This document shows positions 15,555-24,969 of a stretch of DNA of 31,043 nt, piece by piece. Source of the DNA: Equadaptatus sp045642965. GTDB taxonomy: Bacteria; Synergistota; Synergistia; Synergistales; Synergistaceae. The DNA lies in NCBI GenBank assembly GCA_045642965.1, contig JAZUJX010000040.1, positions 1-31,043 of the forward strand, given 5' to 3'. The translations under genes and the position numbers were made by a program. The stretch's first letter is position 1; each line of letters opens with the position of its first letter. The notes under the pieces are model-generated. The model worked only from the letters and a program-made list of their open reading frames with translations, made no database searches and had not been told where the DNA came from.

Positions 15555-18500
15555 ACTGGCAGGAATTTCTGATGCAGAAAAGTACCGGCGAACAAAAGGC
15601 GGCGATCGTCTCAAAACAGCCGCTGACGGTTGTGAGCGCCGGTGCCGGCGCCGGAAAAACGCAGACGCTCGCACAGCGTTTCGCCTATCTCCTTGCTTCG
15701 GACGAAAGCTGCGAAGCGCAGCAGATTTTGGTGCTGACCTTTACCGAAAAAGCCGCGCAGGAAATGCGCGGGAGAATCGAGGGACAGCTGAGAGCATTGT
15801 ACGCCGAATATCCTGACGAGCTGCCGTTCCTGAAAGACAGAATAGAAGCTCTTGAAGACGCTGACATAGCAACTATACACTCCTTTGCGATGAAAATTAC
15901 GCGCGAAGCAGGGCTTTCGCTTGACATTGACCCTGCTTTTTCGCTTGCCTCTGCGCCGTTTGAGGATCTTTTCTGGGAAGAATTTGTCCGTGCTTTAGAC
16001 GAGCTTTCTCTGAATAAAATAAAGCAGCTCGCCGGCGACGGCGAACTCTGGAAAAAACGCGCGGAAGAACTTTTTGGCAGCGCTGTTTTTCAAAATATGC
16101 TGAACGAATATACTCCGGACGCGCTTGCTGAAGCTTGCAGAAAAGCCGTATCCGTCTACGGGAGTATGGACAAAGACACTGACGGAAACAGGATTGACCG
16201 CGAATGGCTTTGGAACTTCTCAAATGCGGCAGAGATTGAAAAATTACAGGCGGAATACGCCGGACTGGAAGAAGACACTCGTTCAGAATGGAAGAATATA
16301 TTTGGAACTGACGAGTTCAGAGTGCTGAAAAACAAAAAATCGCTGAATCCTCTGGAAACTGCTGTCATCGGGCTTGAAAAATTTGCGGACGAAACTCCGG
16401 AAGCCTTTGTGCAGACGCTGATGACCGCTCTTTCAAACCTGAGCGGACAGACAAAAGATTTTAAGAACTTATTTGCGGCAGTTTTTAACTGCAAGGCGAA
16501 AGATTACCGCGACGACCTGCAGCATAAGCTTGAGCTGTCTGCGAAACAGACAGAAATTGAAATCGGCATTTCTTCGCTGCTGAACAAAGCCGCCGCGCTT
16601 GCGTGGCAATGCTGGGAACAGAGAAAAAACAGCGCGAACTGCCTTGCCATGGACGATCTCATAGGCAGGGCAAAAGAGGTGCTTGAGAGCGATTTGTCCT
16701 GCGGCGAAAAATACCGCCACATAATGATTGACGAGTTTCAGGATACTGACCCCCTTCAGAACGCGCTTATTGAAAAGCTGTGGAAAGGCGAAAACGCCGA
16801 AAATCCGAACACGCTTTTCATTGTCGGCGACCTTAAGCAGTCCATATACCGTTTCCGTCACGCGGACCTCACGCTTTTCAAGGGCTACATTGACAAAGCA
16901 AAGAAAACAAATTGTGCGCAATATATTAATCTTGACAAAAATTTCCGTTCGACAAAAGCGCTGATAGGAGTTTTCAACGATACCTTTTCAGATATATGGA
17001 AAAACGGGATGGGAAACGTTTCCGTTCCATATGAGGCGCTTGAATATCCTGACGGCAAAGAGGACGGTTTTGAAGAAAACGCTCTCGACGTGCTTACGTT
17101 CACGGAAGTTAAAGACGAAAACGGCGCAAAACCGAAAATCGAAGAAGAACGCTTTGCCCTCTACAAGGCTCTTGCTCAGAGACTGCGCGATATATGCGGC
17201 AGCGTAACGATTTACGACAAAGAACTGAAAACAAGACGCGAATGCCGGTGGTCTGATTTTACTGTGCTTGTACCGCAGAGAACAGCCTACGCTGCCATTG
17301 AAAAGGCGTTTGAATATGCGGGCATTCCGTACGCGCTTTGCACGAGCAGGGATTATTACGGACGCGACGAGATAAAAATACTTATAAATCTGCTTAATCT
17401 TCTTTCGGCGCCTGATGATGCTCTCGCGCTTGCCTCCTGGCTTGCCTCGCCGTTCTGCGGTCTTGAAGCCGGAAAAACGGAGGCGCTCGTATCGGAAGCG
17501 GCGCAGAAAGGACTGAAAAAAAATCCGGCAATTCTCGGCGAACTTGTGAAAGAAAAATATCCGCGCGTTATCGCAAGGCTTGACAGACTGCGCCGCATAG
17601 CAAAACTGCGCGGTGCCTCCGCGGTGCTTATGGAGCTGCAAAGAAACAGGGAATACCTTAAGGCGTTTGAACCGCGTCAGAGGCGCAGGGCGTCTGCCAA
17701 TCTCGCCGGACTTATTGACGCCGCAAGAGAATTTGACGCGTCAATAGGCAGTTCGTTTGCAGCCTGTGCTGAATATCTGCAGAAAGCGGCTGCTGAAAAA
17801 CAGCAGAAAGAAGAGCCGGACGTTATTGACGGCAGTCAGAACTGTGTAAGAGTAATGACTATACACGCTTCAAAGGGGCTGCAGTTTCCGATAACCGTGC
17901 TTGCTGAAACGCAGAAAAAAAATACCTTGCGCGGCGGAAAAATTAAAATATCCCCGCTGCTCGGGCTGCTTGTTTCCGAAGCGCCGGAATTTGCGGTTTC
18001 TGGCGGAAACAAAGTCCCGTTTACCGCAGCGGTATGGCACAAGGAAATTGACGACAAGGCGTCACAGGCTGAGAATGAACGCTGCTGGTACGTGGCAATG
18101 ACAAGAGCGCAGGAAAAGCTTGTCCTTTGCGGAATCATCAAAGAAAATGACGAGAAAAATGAATCGCAGAAACAGAAAAGTTTCCTTGAACGTTTCCTTA
18201 AAATTGAAAACATTGTGTGCAATGAAACAGACGTAAAACAGTTTGACGCCGGAAAATTTGACGTCAGACGGGAAACGGCTGAAACTGAAACGATAGAAAT
18301 CACGGAACCTCTTAAAGCGGAATTTAACGCTTCGCCAATGCTTTCGCGCATAACAGCATCGGCGTACGCTCTGCTTGAATGGTGTCCTGCCGCTTACCGC
18401 AGAAGCTTCCGTCAGGGAATAAAAACAGACTGGGAGAACGAAGACAACGGGGAAACCGGAGTCAGCGGGCAGACCTTCGGAAATATCGTGCATTGGCTTG

Positions 18501-19111
18501 CAAGAAACTGGGACTTCAAGGAAAACTCAATACCGGAACTGCTTGGCAGCCGTTTGGAACTTCGTATGCCGGAAGAAATGCGCGAAGAATTTGCAAAGCC
18601 GGAAACAAAAGCCGAAATTGAAAAAATGTTGTCGCGTTTTGCAAAAACGGAAACAGGCACAATGCTTGCGAGACTTGCCGAAAAAGAGGGAACGTTAATA
18701 CGCGAAGCGTCCTTCCGCGTACGCTGCGGGGAACTTTTGCTTGTCGGTGCAGCAGACCTGTACTGGAAGGACGGAAACACGCTTCACCTGATTGACTGGA
18801 AAACAGGCGGAGAAAGCAGCGTGACAAACGCTTACTATCTGCCGCAGCTCAAATTCTACGCGGCGGCGCTTTGGCTTGCGGCGAAAGACGGTGAACAGCA
18901 CCCCGAAAAAATAGGTGTGCGCCTTGTGCATTTGCGTTCTCCTGAAAGCGGGGAAATATTCTTTGTGCCGTCAGAGCTTGACAAAATTGCCGAAAGCATT
19001 AAAAAAGCTGCACAGCGTGCTGTATCCGGTGCATTCCCGTCGTGTACGGACAAATGCGGCAACTGTCCTCTTAAAAGCGGCTGTCCTTTTGCAGTGTATC
19101 CGGAAAATTAA
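15551..19111 (+). CDS. addA: AddA-type UvrD-like helicase/nuclease
   Basis: This 1186-residue superfamily I helicase has a C-terminal nuclease. Helicase motifs: Walker A GAGAGKT (31-37), motif Ia VLTFTEKAAQEM, motif II DEFQDTD near 393, motif III GDLKQSIYRFR, motif V TIHASKGLQF near 768 and motif VI WYVAMTRAQ. The nuclease has GAADLYW near 1066 and Asp1082/Lys1084 in LIDWKTG. The start is the ATG in the ATGA overlap with addB, preceded by GAGGACGAGG. Unlike textbook AddA it carries a full four-Cys pattern like that of AddB: Cys945 in LEWCPAAYRR, then Cys1169, Cys1172 and Cys1178 (C-x2-C-x5-C), with an extra Cys1165. A second iron-sulfur nuclease domain is therefore plausible. Confidence 0.9.
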   Translation: MNWQEFLMQKSTGEQKAAIVSKQPLTVVSAGAGAGKTQTLAQRFAYLLASDESCEAQQILVLTFTEKAAQEMRGRIEGQLRALYAEYPDELPFLKDRIEALEDADIATIHSFAMKITREAGLSLDIDPAFSLASAPFEDLFWEEFVRALDELSLNKIKQLAGDGELWKKRAEELFGSAVFQNMLNEYTPDALAEACRKAVSVYGSMDKDTDGNRIDREWLWNFSNAAEIEKLQAEYAGLEEDTRSEWKNIFGTDEFRVLKNKKSLNPLETAVIGLEKFADETPEAFVQTLMTALSNLSGQTKDFKNLFAAVFNCKAKDYRDDLQHKLELSAKQTEIEIGISSLLNKAAALAWQCWEQRKNSANCLAMDDLIGRAKEVLESDLSCGEKYRHIMIDEFQDTDPLQNALIEKLWKGENAENPNTLFIVGDLKQSIYRFRHADLTLFKGYIDKAKKTNCAQYINLDKNFRSTKALIGVFNDTFSDIWKNGMGNVSVPYEALEYPDGKEDGFEENALDVLTFTEVKDENGAKPKIEEERFALYKALAQRLRDICGSVTIYDKELKTRRECRWSDFTVLVPQRTAYAAIEKAFEYAGIPYALCTSRDYYGRDEIKILINLLNLLSAPDDALALASWLASPFCGLEAGKTEALVSEAAQKGLKKNPAILGELVKEKYPRVIARLDRLRRIAKLRGASAVLMELQRNREYLKAFEPRQRRRASANLAGLIDAAREFDASIGSSFAACAEYLQKAAAEKQQKEEPDVIDGSQNCVRVMTIHASKGLQFPITVLAETQKKNTLRGGKIKISPLLGLLVSEAPEFAVSGGNKVPFTAAVWHKEIDDKASQAENERCWYVAMTRAQEKLVLCGIIKENDEKNESQKQKSFLERFLKIENIVCNETDVKQFDAGKFDVRRETAETETIEITEPLKAEFNASPMLSRITASAYALLEWCPAAYRRSFRQGIKTDWENEDNGETGVSGQTFGNIVHWLARNWDFKENSIPELLGSRLELRMPEEMREEFAKPETKAEIEKMLSRFAKTETGTMLARLAEKEGTLIREASFRVRCGELLLVGAADLYWKDGNTLHLIDWKTGGESSVTNAYYLPQLKFYAAALWLAAKDGEQHPEKIGVRLVHLRSPESGEIFFVPSELDKIAESIKKAAQRAVSGAFPSCTDKCGNCPLKSGCPFAVYPEN

Positions 19112-19170
19112 ATTTTATGCTTTTTTCGTTTTTTATAAAAATTTCAAGGCTGAAAGTACAAAAAAAATGA

Positions 19171-19176
19171 TATAAT
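19171..19176 (+). promoter_or_regulatory. -10 element upstream of the PFOR gene
   Basis: A perfect TATAAT lies 94 nt before the PFOR start, inside the only sizeable gap after addA. No good -35 is seen at 16-18 nt. A small GTCTGT/ACAGAC hairpin lies in the leader near 19199-19218. Confidence 0.4.
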
Positions 19177-19270
19177 AACTGCGTGCGATTGTGCACGTGT
19201 CTGTTTGGCAGGACAGACAGAGCAACGGTTTTTAGCAGCAATTTTTTTCAATAAATTGGAGGGATTCTGT

Positions 19271-22200
19271 ATGGTTGAGAAAAAGAGAAAGTGGGTAACC
19301 GTAGACGGCAACGAAGCCGCCGCATACGTTGCCCACGCAGTCAACGAAGTTATTTCAATTTATCCGATCACGCCGTCTTCACCGATGGCAGAATGGTCTG
19401 ACCAGTGGTCAGCCGCGAAGCGCCCGAACATTTGGGGAACGATTCCTCTTGTTCAGGAAATGCAGAGCGAAGCAGGTGCTTCAGGCGCCTATCACGGAGC
19501 GCTTCAGACGGGTGCCCTTTGCACGACTTTCACGGCGTCGCAGGGACTCCTTCTTATGATTCCGAATATGTTCAAAATCGCCGGCGAGCTTACTTCAACG
19601 GTTATGAACGTTACCGCCCGTACGATTGCAACCCACGCGCTTTCAATTTTCGGCGACCATTCAGACATCATGGCTGTCAAAAACACGGGATGGGCAATGC
19701 TTTGCTCAGCTTCCGTACAGGAAGTTATGGATATGGAACTTATTGCCCAGGCTTCAACGCTTGAAGCAAGAGTCCCGTTCCTCCACTTCTTCGACGGTTT
19801 CCGTACGAGCCATGAAGAAATGAAGATAGAGCAGCTTGAATACGATGACATGCGCGCACTTATCGACGACGACCTCGTCCGTGCGCACCGTATGCGCAGA
19901 CTTACGCCGGAAGCACCAGTTATCCGCGGAACAGCACAGAATACAGACTCCTTCTTCCAGTCAAGAGAAGCCTGCACGAAGTACTACAAAGCAGTTCCCG
20001 ACATCGTTCAGAAATACATGGACAAGTTTGCTGCTCAGGTTGGCAGACAGTATCATATCTTTGACTACTACGGCGCAAAGGATGCAGATAGAGTCCTCGT
20101 TATCATGGGCTCTGGCGCAAACGTTGCCCGCGAAGCAGTCGAAAGACTTAACGAAATGGGAGAGAAAGTCGGCGTTATCTGCGTACACCTCTTCCGTCCG
20201 TTTGACGTCAGCCGTTTCCTCGAAGCGCTGCCTGATACCACAAAGTCAGTCGCGGTACTTGACCGCTGCAAAGATCCTGCGGAAATCTGCGAAGCCCTCT
20301 GCTTCGACGTCCGCACTGCTCTTTCAGGAAAAGACATTAAGGTTATCGGCGGACGCTACGGCCTTGGCTCAAAAGAATTCACTCCTGCAATGGTCAAGGG
20401 TGTGTTCGACGAACTCACAAAACTTATGCCGAAGGACAGCTTTACGGTCGGTATCAATGATGACGTCAATTATTCAAACCTTGACTATGATCCGAACTTT
20501 GACACCGAAAATCCGAAATGCACACGCTGCCTCTTCTTCGGAATTGGTGCAGACGGCACAGTCGGTGCCAACAAAAACTCAATCAAAATCATCGGCGGCG
20601 AAACAGACCTTTATGCACAGGGCTATTACAGCTATGACTCAAAGAAGTCAGGCGGCATAACTGTCAGCCATCTCCGCTTTGGACCTGATCCTATCCACGC
20701 CAGCTACCTCATTAACAAAGCAAACTTCGTAGCCTGCCACGTATTCTCATACATGGAAAAGCTCGACGTTCTTGCATCGGCTGCTGAAGGCGGCGTATTC
20801 CTTCTCGACAGCCCGTACAGCGCAGACGAAGTTTGGGATCATCTCCCGCTCACAGCCCAGAAACATATCATTGACAAGAAGCTTAGTTTCTATGTCATTG
20901 ACGCTGTCAAGATCGCAAAAGAAACGGGCATGGGACGCCGCACCAACACGATTCTCCAGACGTGCTTCTTTGCTATCAGCGGAATTATCCCCGGCGGACA
21001 GGCAATAGACGCCATCAAGGCTTCAATAGTCAAGACCTATCTGCCGAAAGGCCAGGCAATTGTTGACAAAAACATCAACGCTGTTGATGAAACGCTTAAG
21101 AACCTCTACGAAGTCAAGGTTCCTGCGACAGCCACCAGCAGCTTTGACCTCAAAGCCCCTGTGACAGATGATGCGCCTGAATTTGTCAAAGAAGTTCTTG
21201 CACCGATGATGGTTCTTAAAGGCGACGATCTTCCGGTTTCCGCAATGCCTGCAGACGGAACCTATCCGACGGCAACGACGCAGTACGAAAAACGCAACAT
21301 CGCAGTAGATATACCTGTATGGGATCCCGAAGCATGTATCCAGTGCGGTAAATGCTCACTGGTCTGCCCGCACGCTGCAATCCGCGCCAAAGTCTATGAT
21401 GCGGACAAACTTGCGGACGCCCCTGTAACCTTCAAATCAGCAGACGTTAAACCGATTGGCAGCTGGAAAGAATTTGAAGGCAAGAAATTCACCATTCAGA
21501 TTGCTCCGGAAGACTGCACGGGATGCGGCGTATGCGTCAACACATGCCCGCTCGCGAAGGTCAAAGGAACGCTCAAGATGGCAGAACAGCTTCCGCTCCG
21601 CGAACCTGAAAGCAAGAACTGGAAGTTCTTCATGGATCTTCCCGATATGGACAGAAGCAAACTTAACCTCGACACAGTCAAGGATATACAGCTCCTTCGT
21701 CCGCTGTTTGAATTCTCAGGCGCCTGCGCAGGCTGCGGCGAAACAGCTTACGTCAAGCTTATTTCAGCACTCTTTGGCGAGCGCGCACTTATAGCAAACG
21801 CAACGGGCTGCAGCTCAATATACGGCGGAAACCTTCCGACAACGCCGTGGGCAGTCAACAAAGAAGGCGTTGGTCCGGCATGGGCAAACTCACTCTTTGA
21901 AGACGCGGCAGAATTCGGACTTGGCTTCAGACTTACGCTCGACAAACATGCTGAATATGCTTCAGAGCTTCTCCAGAAACTTGAGCCTGAAGTCGGCAAA
22001 GAAATCATCGACGCAATACTTGACGCTCCTCAGGGCACGGAAGAGGAAATCAAGGTTGTGAAAGCCAAAGTTGCAGAGCTTAAAGAAAAACTCAAAGCGC
22101 TCGGCACCGAAAAAGCTCAGGAAATGCTTACGCTTGCTGACAACCTCGTCCGCAAGACAATCTGGAACATCGGCGGCGACGGCTGGGCATACGATATCGG

Positions 22201-22807
22201 ATACGGCGGACTTGATCACGTTATTTCACAGGGCAGAAACATCAACATCCTTGTCCTTGACACGGAAGTCTACTCCAACACAGGCGGACAGATGTCAAAA
22301 TCAACGCCGCGCGGAGCCATCGCGAAATTTGCCGCAGCCGGTAAATCAATGGGCAAGAAAGACCTCGCCCTTATGGCAATGACCTACGGTGACGTGTACG
22401 TTGGACGCATCAACCTCGGTGCAAATCCGGAACAGGCAATTAAGGTTCTCAGAGAAGCCGAAGCCTACAACGGACCGTCTCTTGTTATCGCATACTGCCA
22501 TTGCATAGCGCACGGAATTGCGATGGACAAAGGTCTTGAGCAGCAGAAGAAAGCGGTGGAATCCGGACACTGGATTCTCATGCACTACAACCCTGAACTT
22601 AAGAAAGAGGGCAAGAACCCGCTTACAATCGACTGCAAAGAACCGACGCTCCCGCTTAAGGATTACATCTATAACGAGACGCGCTACAAACGTCTTACGA
22701 TAACGAATCCGGAAGCAGCGGAAGCTCTCCTCAAAGCAGAAGAAAAAGATCTCCGCAACCGCTGGAACCTTTACAAATATCTCTCAGAGATGCCGGTGGA
22801 AGCATAG
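19271..22807 (+). CDS. nifJ: Pyruvate:ferredoxin (flavodoxin) oxidoreductase
   Basis: This 1178-residue single-chain PFOR oxidises pyruvate with CoA to acetyl-CoA and CO2 and reduces ferredoxin in the cytoplasm, using TPP and three [4Fe-4S] clusters. The N-terminal domain has the YPITPSSPMAEW motif. The ferredoxin-like insert has two clusters: CIQCGKCSLVCP from Cys689 and CTGCGVCVNTCP from Cys749. The C-terminal TPP domain carries the proximal cluster ligands in GACAGCGE, TGCSS and the late AYCHC, with the pyrophosphate region GGDGWAYDIGYGGLDH. ATG 19271 is chosen because GGAGGG (19258-19263) lies 7 nt upstream and the conserved domain begins just after; an in-frame upstream start at 19205 lacks support. 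The length is standard. The gene uses biased codons, consistent with abundant expression, and leads into the carboxyltransferase gene after 9 nt. Confidence 0.97.
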   Translation: MVEKKRKWVTVDGNEAAAYVAHAVNEVISIYPITPSSPMAEWSDQWSAAKRPNIWGTIPLVQEMQSEAGASGAYHGALQTGALCTTFTASQGLLLMIPNMFKIAGELTSTVMNVTARTIATHALSIFGDHSDIMAVKNTGWAMLCSASVQEVMDMELIAQASTLEARVPFLHFFDGFRTSHEEMKIEQLEYDDMRALIDDDLVRAHRMRRLTPEAPVIRGTAQNTDSFFQSREACTKYYKAVPDIVQKYMDKFAAQVGRQYHIFDYYGAKDADRVLVIMGSGANVAREAVERLNEMGEKVGVICVHLFRPFDVSRFLEALPDTTKSVAVLDRCKDPAEICEALCFDVRTALSGKDIKVIGGRYGLGSKEFTPAMVKGVFDELTKLMPKDSFTVGINDDVNYSNLDYDPNFDTENPKCTRCLFFGIGADGTVGANKNSIKIIGGETDLYAQGYYSYDSKKSGGITVSHLRFGPDPIHASYLINKANFVACHVFSYMEKLDVLASAAEGGVFLLDSPYSADEVWDHLPLTAQKHIIDKKLSFYVIDAVKIAKETGMGRRTNTILQTCFFAISGIIPGGQAIDAIKASIVKTYLPKGQAIVDKNINAVDETLKNLYEVKVPATATSSFDLKAPVTDDAPEFVKEVLAPMMVLKGDDLPVSAMPADGTYPTATTQYEKRNIAVDIPVWDPEACIQCGKCSLVCPHAAIRAKVYDADKLADAPVTFKSADVKPIGSWKEFEGKKFTIQIAPEDCTGCGVCVNTCPLAKVKGTLKMAEQLPLREPESKNWKFFMDLPDMDRSKLNLDTVKDIQLLRPLFEFSGACAGCGETAYVKLISALFGERALIANATGCSSIYGGNLPTTPWAVNKEGVGPAWANSLFEDAAEFGLGFRLTLDKHAEYASELLQKLEPEVGKEIIDAILDAPQGTEEEIKVVKAKVAELKEKLKALGTEKAQEMLTLADNLVRKTIWNIGGDGWAYDIGYGGLDHVISQGRNINILVLDTEVYSNTGGQMSKSTPRGAIAKFAAAGKSMGKKDLALMAMTYGDVYVGRINLGANPEQAIKVLREAEAYNGPSLVIAYCHCIAHGIAMDKGLEQQKKAVESGHWILMHYNPELKKEGKNPLTIDCKEPTLPLKDYIYNETRYKRLTITNPEAAEALLKAEEKDLRNRWNLYKYLSEMPVEA

Positions 22808-22816
22808 GAACAGAAA

Positions 22817-24367
22817 ATGTCTTTCAAACAGGAGATCAAAGATTCTCAGGGTCGCGTAATAATGACCAAAATTGTTGAAGACGAACAGCACAACAACGAA
22901 GTTACGGTTGCCGAACAGGCAGCCGTAACTTCTCATGAAACAAAGGCTGAAAAAATTGCCGTACCGCAGCAGAGCCGCAGACGTCCCGGCATTACAGAAA
23001 CCTGTTTCCGCGATGCACATCAGTCGATTATGGCTACGCGTCTTACGACTGAAGACATGCTTCCAATTTGCGAAGCGGTTGACGAGGCAGGCTATCATTC
23101 GCTTGAATGCTGGGGTGGAGCAACGTTTGACACCTGCATGCGCTATCTCGACAACGATCCGTGGGAGAGAATACGCGAGATCAAAAAGCGTCTGAAAAAG
23201 ACAAAAACGCAGATGCTTCTTCGCGGGCAGAACCTCGTCGGTTACAGACATTATGCCGATGATACGGTTAAAGAATTTGTCAAACGCGCCGTAGGCAACG
23301 GTGTTGACATTGTTCGCGTTTTTGACGCGCTGAACGATCTCCGCAACATGGAGGTTGCGGCAAAAACGGTTAAAGAAGCAGGCGGCGAACTGCAGATGAC
23401 AATCAGCTACACGGTTTCGCCTGTACATACGCTTGAGCGCTTTGCACAGCAGGCTGAAGACATGGTCGGAATGGGTGCGGATTCAATCTGCATAAAGGAT
23501 ATGGCAGGACTTTTGACGCCTGTCGCCGCTTCTGCCCTTGTCAAGGCAATCAGACGCAGAGTGTCTGTGCCTATTCAGCTGCACAGCCACTATACCACCG
23601 GACTTGCCTCAATGAGCTATCTTGCGGGACTTAGCGCCGGTGCCGACGTCATAGACTGCTCAATATCACCGTTTTCGATGGGAACCAGCCAGCCGGCGAC
23701 AGAGGCAATGGTTGCCGCTTTGCGCGGCGGAGCTCTTGATACGGGCATAAAGCTTGAAAATCTTGTTTCCATTGCGGAACATTTCCGCGGGCTTGCCGAG
23801 AAATACAAGGACAAGATAATGGGAGTCAAGGGCGTTAACGTAAATATCCTTATGTACCAGATACCGGGAGGCATGTACTCAAATCTGCAGAGCCAGCTCA
23901 AAGACGCAGGCTGTCTTGATAAACTTCAGGAAGTACTGAAAGAAGTGCCGAAGGTAAGAAAAGAAATGGGATATCCGCCTCTTGTTACGCCAACAAGCCA
24001 GATTGTAGGAACTCAGGCGACAATGAACGTTATCGCCGGTGAGCGCTGGAAGATGATACCGAAGGAAGTAAAACAGTATTTCCTCGGTTACTACGGCAGA
24101 ACACCGGCGCCTGTAGATCCTGAAATTCAGAAGCTGGTTATCGGAGATGAAAAGCCGATTGAATGCCGTCCCGGTGAACTGCTTCCTTACGAGCTTGAAA
24201 AGGCAAAAGCGGAAGTCGGGTATCTTGCGCTGCAGGATGAGGATGTTCTCAGCTATATCATGTTCCCGCAGGTTGCAAAGGAATTTTTGCAGAACAAGTA
24301 CGTTAAGGCAACCAAAACTGATATAGGACTTGAAGATATTGTTGAACCCGGAGTGTATCCGGTGTAA
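22817..24367 (+). CDS. oadA: Oxaloacetate decarboxylase / pyruvate carboxylase carboxyltransferase subunit
   Basis: This 516-residue protein has the TIM-barrel carboxyltransferase domain of OadA/PycB, starting at ITETCFRDAHQS (59-70). It includes FDALNDLRNME, the CIKDMAGLLTP motif with the active-site Lys, the metal-binding HSHYTTG and the conserved-region segment FSMGTSQPATEA. These enzymes move a carboxyl group between biotin and pyruvate/oxaloacetate, in a Na+-pumping decarboxylase or two-subunit pyruvate carboxylase. There is no C-terminal biotinyl domain with an MKM motif: the protein ends shortly after the conserved carboxyltransferase tail, so a separate biotin carrier is required. The first 56 residues are a polar extension not typical of the family; a downstream start is possible. 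It follows nifJ by 9 nt, placing it in one unit at the pyruvate node. Confidence 0.9.
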   Translation: MSFKQEIKDSQGRVIMTKIVEDEQHNNEVTVAEQAAVTSHETKAEKIAVPQQSRRRPGITETCFRDAHQSIMATRLTTEDMLPICEAVDEAGYHSLECWGGATFDTCMRYLDNDPWERIREIKKRLKKTKTQMLLRGQNLVGYRHYADDTVKEFVKRAVGNGVDIVRVFDALNDLRNMEVAAKTVKEAGGELQMTISYTVSPVHTLERFAQQAEDMVGMGADSICIKDMAGLLTPVAASALVKAIRRRVSVPIQLHSHYTTGLASMSYLAGLSAGADVIDCSISPFSMGTSQPATEAMVAALRGGALDTGIKLENLVSIAEHFRGLAEKYKDKIMGVKGVNVNILMYQIPGGMYSNLQSQLKDAGCLDKLQEVLKEVPKVRKEMGYPPLVTPTSQIVGTQATMNVIAGERWKMIPKEVKQYFLGYYGRTPAPVDPEIQKLVIGDEKPIECRPGELLPYELEKAKAEVGYLALQDEDVLSYIMFPQVAKEFLQNKYVKATKTDIGLEDIVEPGVYPV

Positions 24368-24400
24368 AAATTAGCTGCTTTAATAAGGCAGGGACGCAGA

Positions 24401-24967
24401 ATGGAGACATACGGCTACAGCATAAGACGGCTTGAAAAAACTGTTGACGCTGAAACTTTTGTGCGTAACTATGTTGATATTCCAAAGATTGCCGGTTACT
24501 GCGCAGAATGTTCCGAATACGGCAAAAACTGGTCATGCCCTGCTTACAAATTTCACACAGAAGATTTATGGAAAAGATACAAAACAGTCCGTCTGATAGG
24601 GGAAAAACTTACCCTGTCAGACAGACTGAGAGATAAGAAATACACCGACATCGGCGTTGAGAATTTTCTGAACGAGATGTTTACAAGAGAGAAAATCAAG
24701 ATGACACTCTTTATAAGGCATCTTGAAAACAAATACAGAGGCAGTAGAATACTTTCCTCTCTTATCTGTTCATACTGCAAACGCTGCGCAAGACTGGACG
24801 GAAAACCGTGCAGGCATCCGGACAAAATGCGCTTTATGATAGAAGGAGTCGGCGGCGACGTTGAAGCCATGTCAAAAGACTTGTTCGGTATTGAAATCTT
24901 TTGGACTAAAGACGGTGTTCTGCCGCCATACTACGTTATATTCTTTGCACTTTTGATGAAAGACTGA
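24401..24967 (+). CDS. DUF2284 putative metal-binding protein (first copy)
   Basis: This 188-residue protein is of a family I recognise as DUF2284 (predicted metal-binding, common in anaerobes). Two cysteine groups are visible: Cys34, Cys37 and Cys46 (CAECSEYGKNWSCP), and Cys123, Cys126, Cys129 and Cys137 (CSYCKRCARLDGKPC). The second group resembles a [4Fe-4S] ligand set. The biochemical role is unknown. It starts 33 nt after oadA with AGGCAGGGA upstream, and a second homologue begins 2 nt after its stop. Confidence 0.82.
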   Translation: METYGYSIRRLEKTVDAETFVRNYVDIPKIAGYCAECSEYGKNWSCPAYKFHTEDLWKRYKTVRLIGEKLTLSDRLRDKKYTDIGVENFLNEMFTREKIKMTLFIRHLENKYRGSRILSSLICSYCKRCARLDGKPCRHPDKMRFMIEGVGGDVEAMSKDLFGIEIFWTKDGVLPPYYVIFFALLMKD

Positions 24968-24969
24968 TT

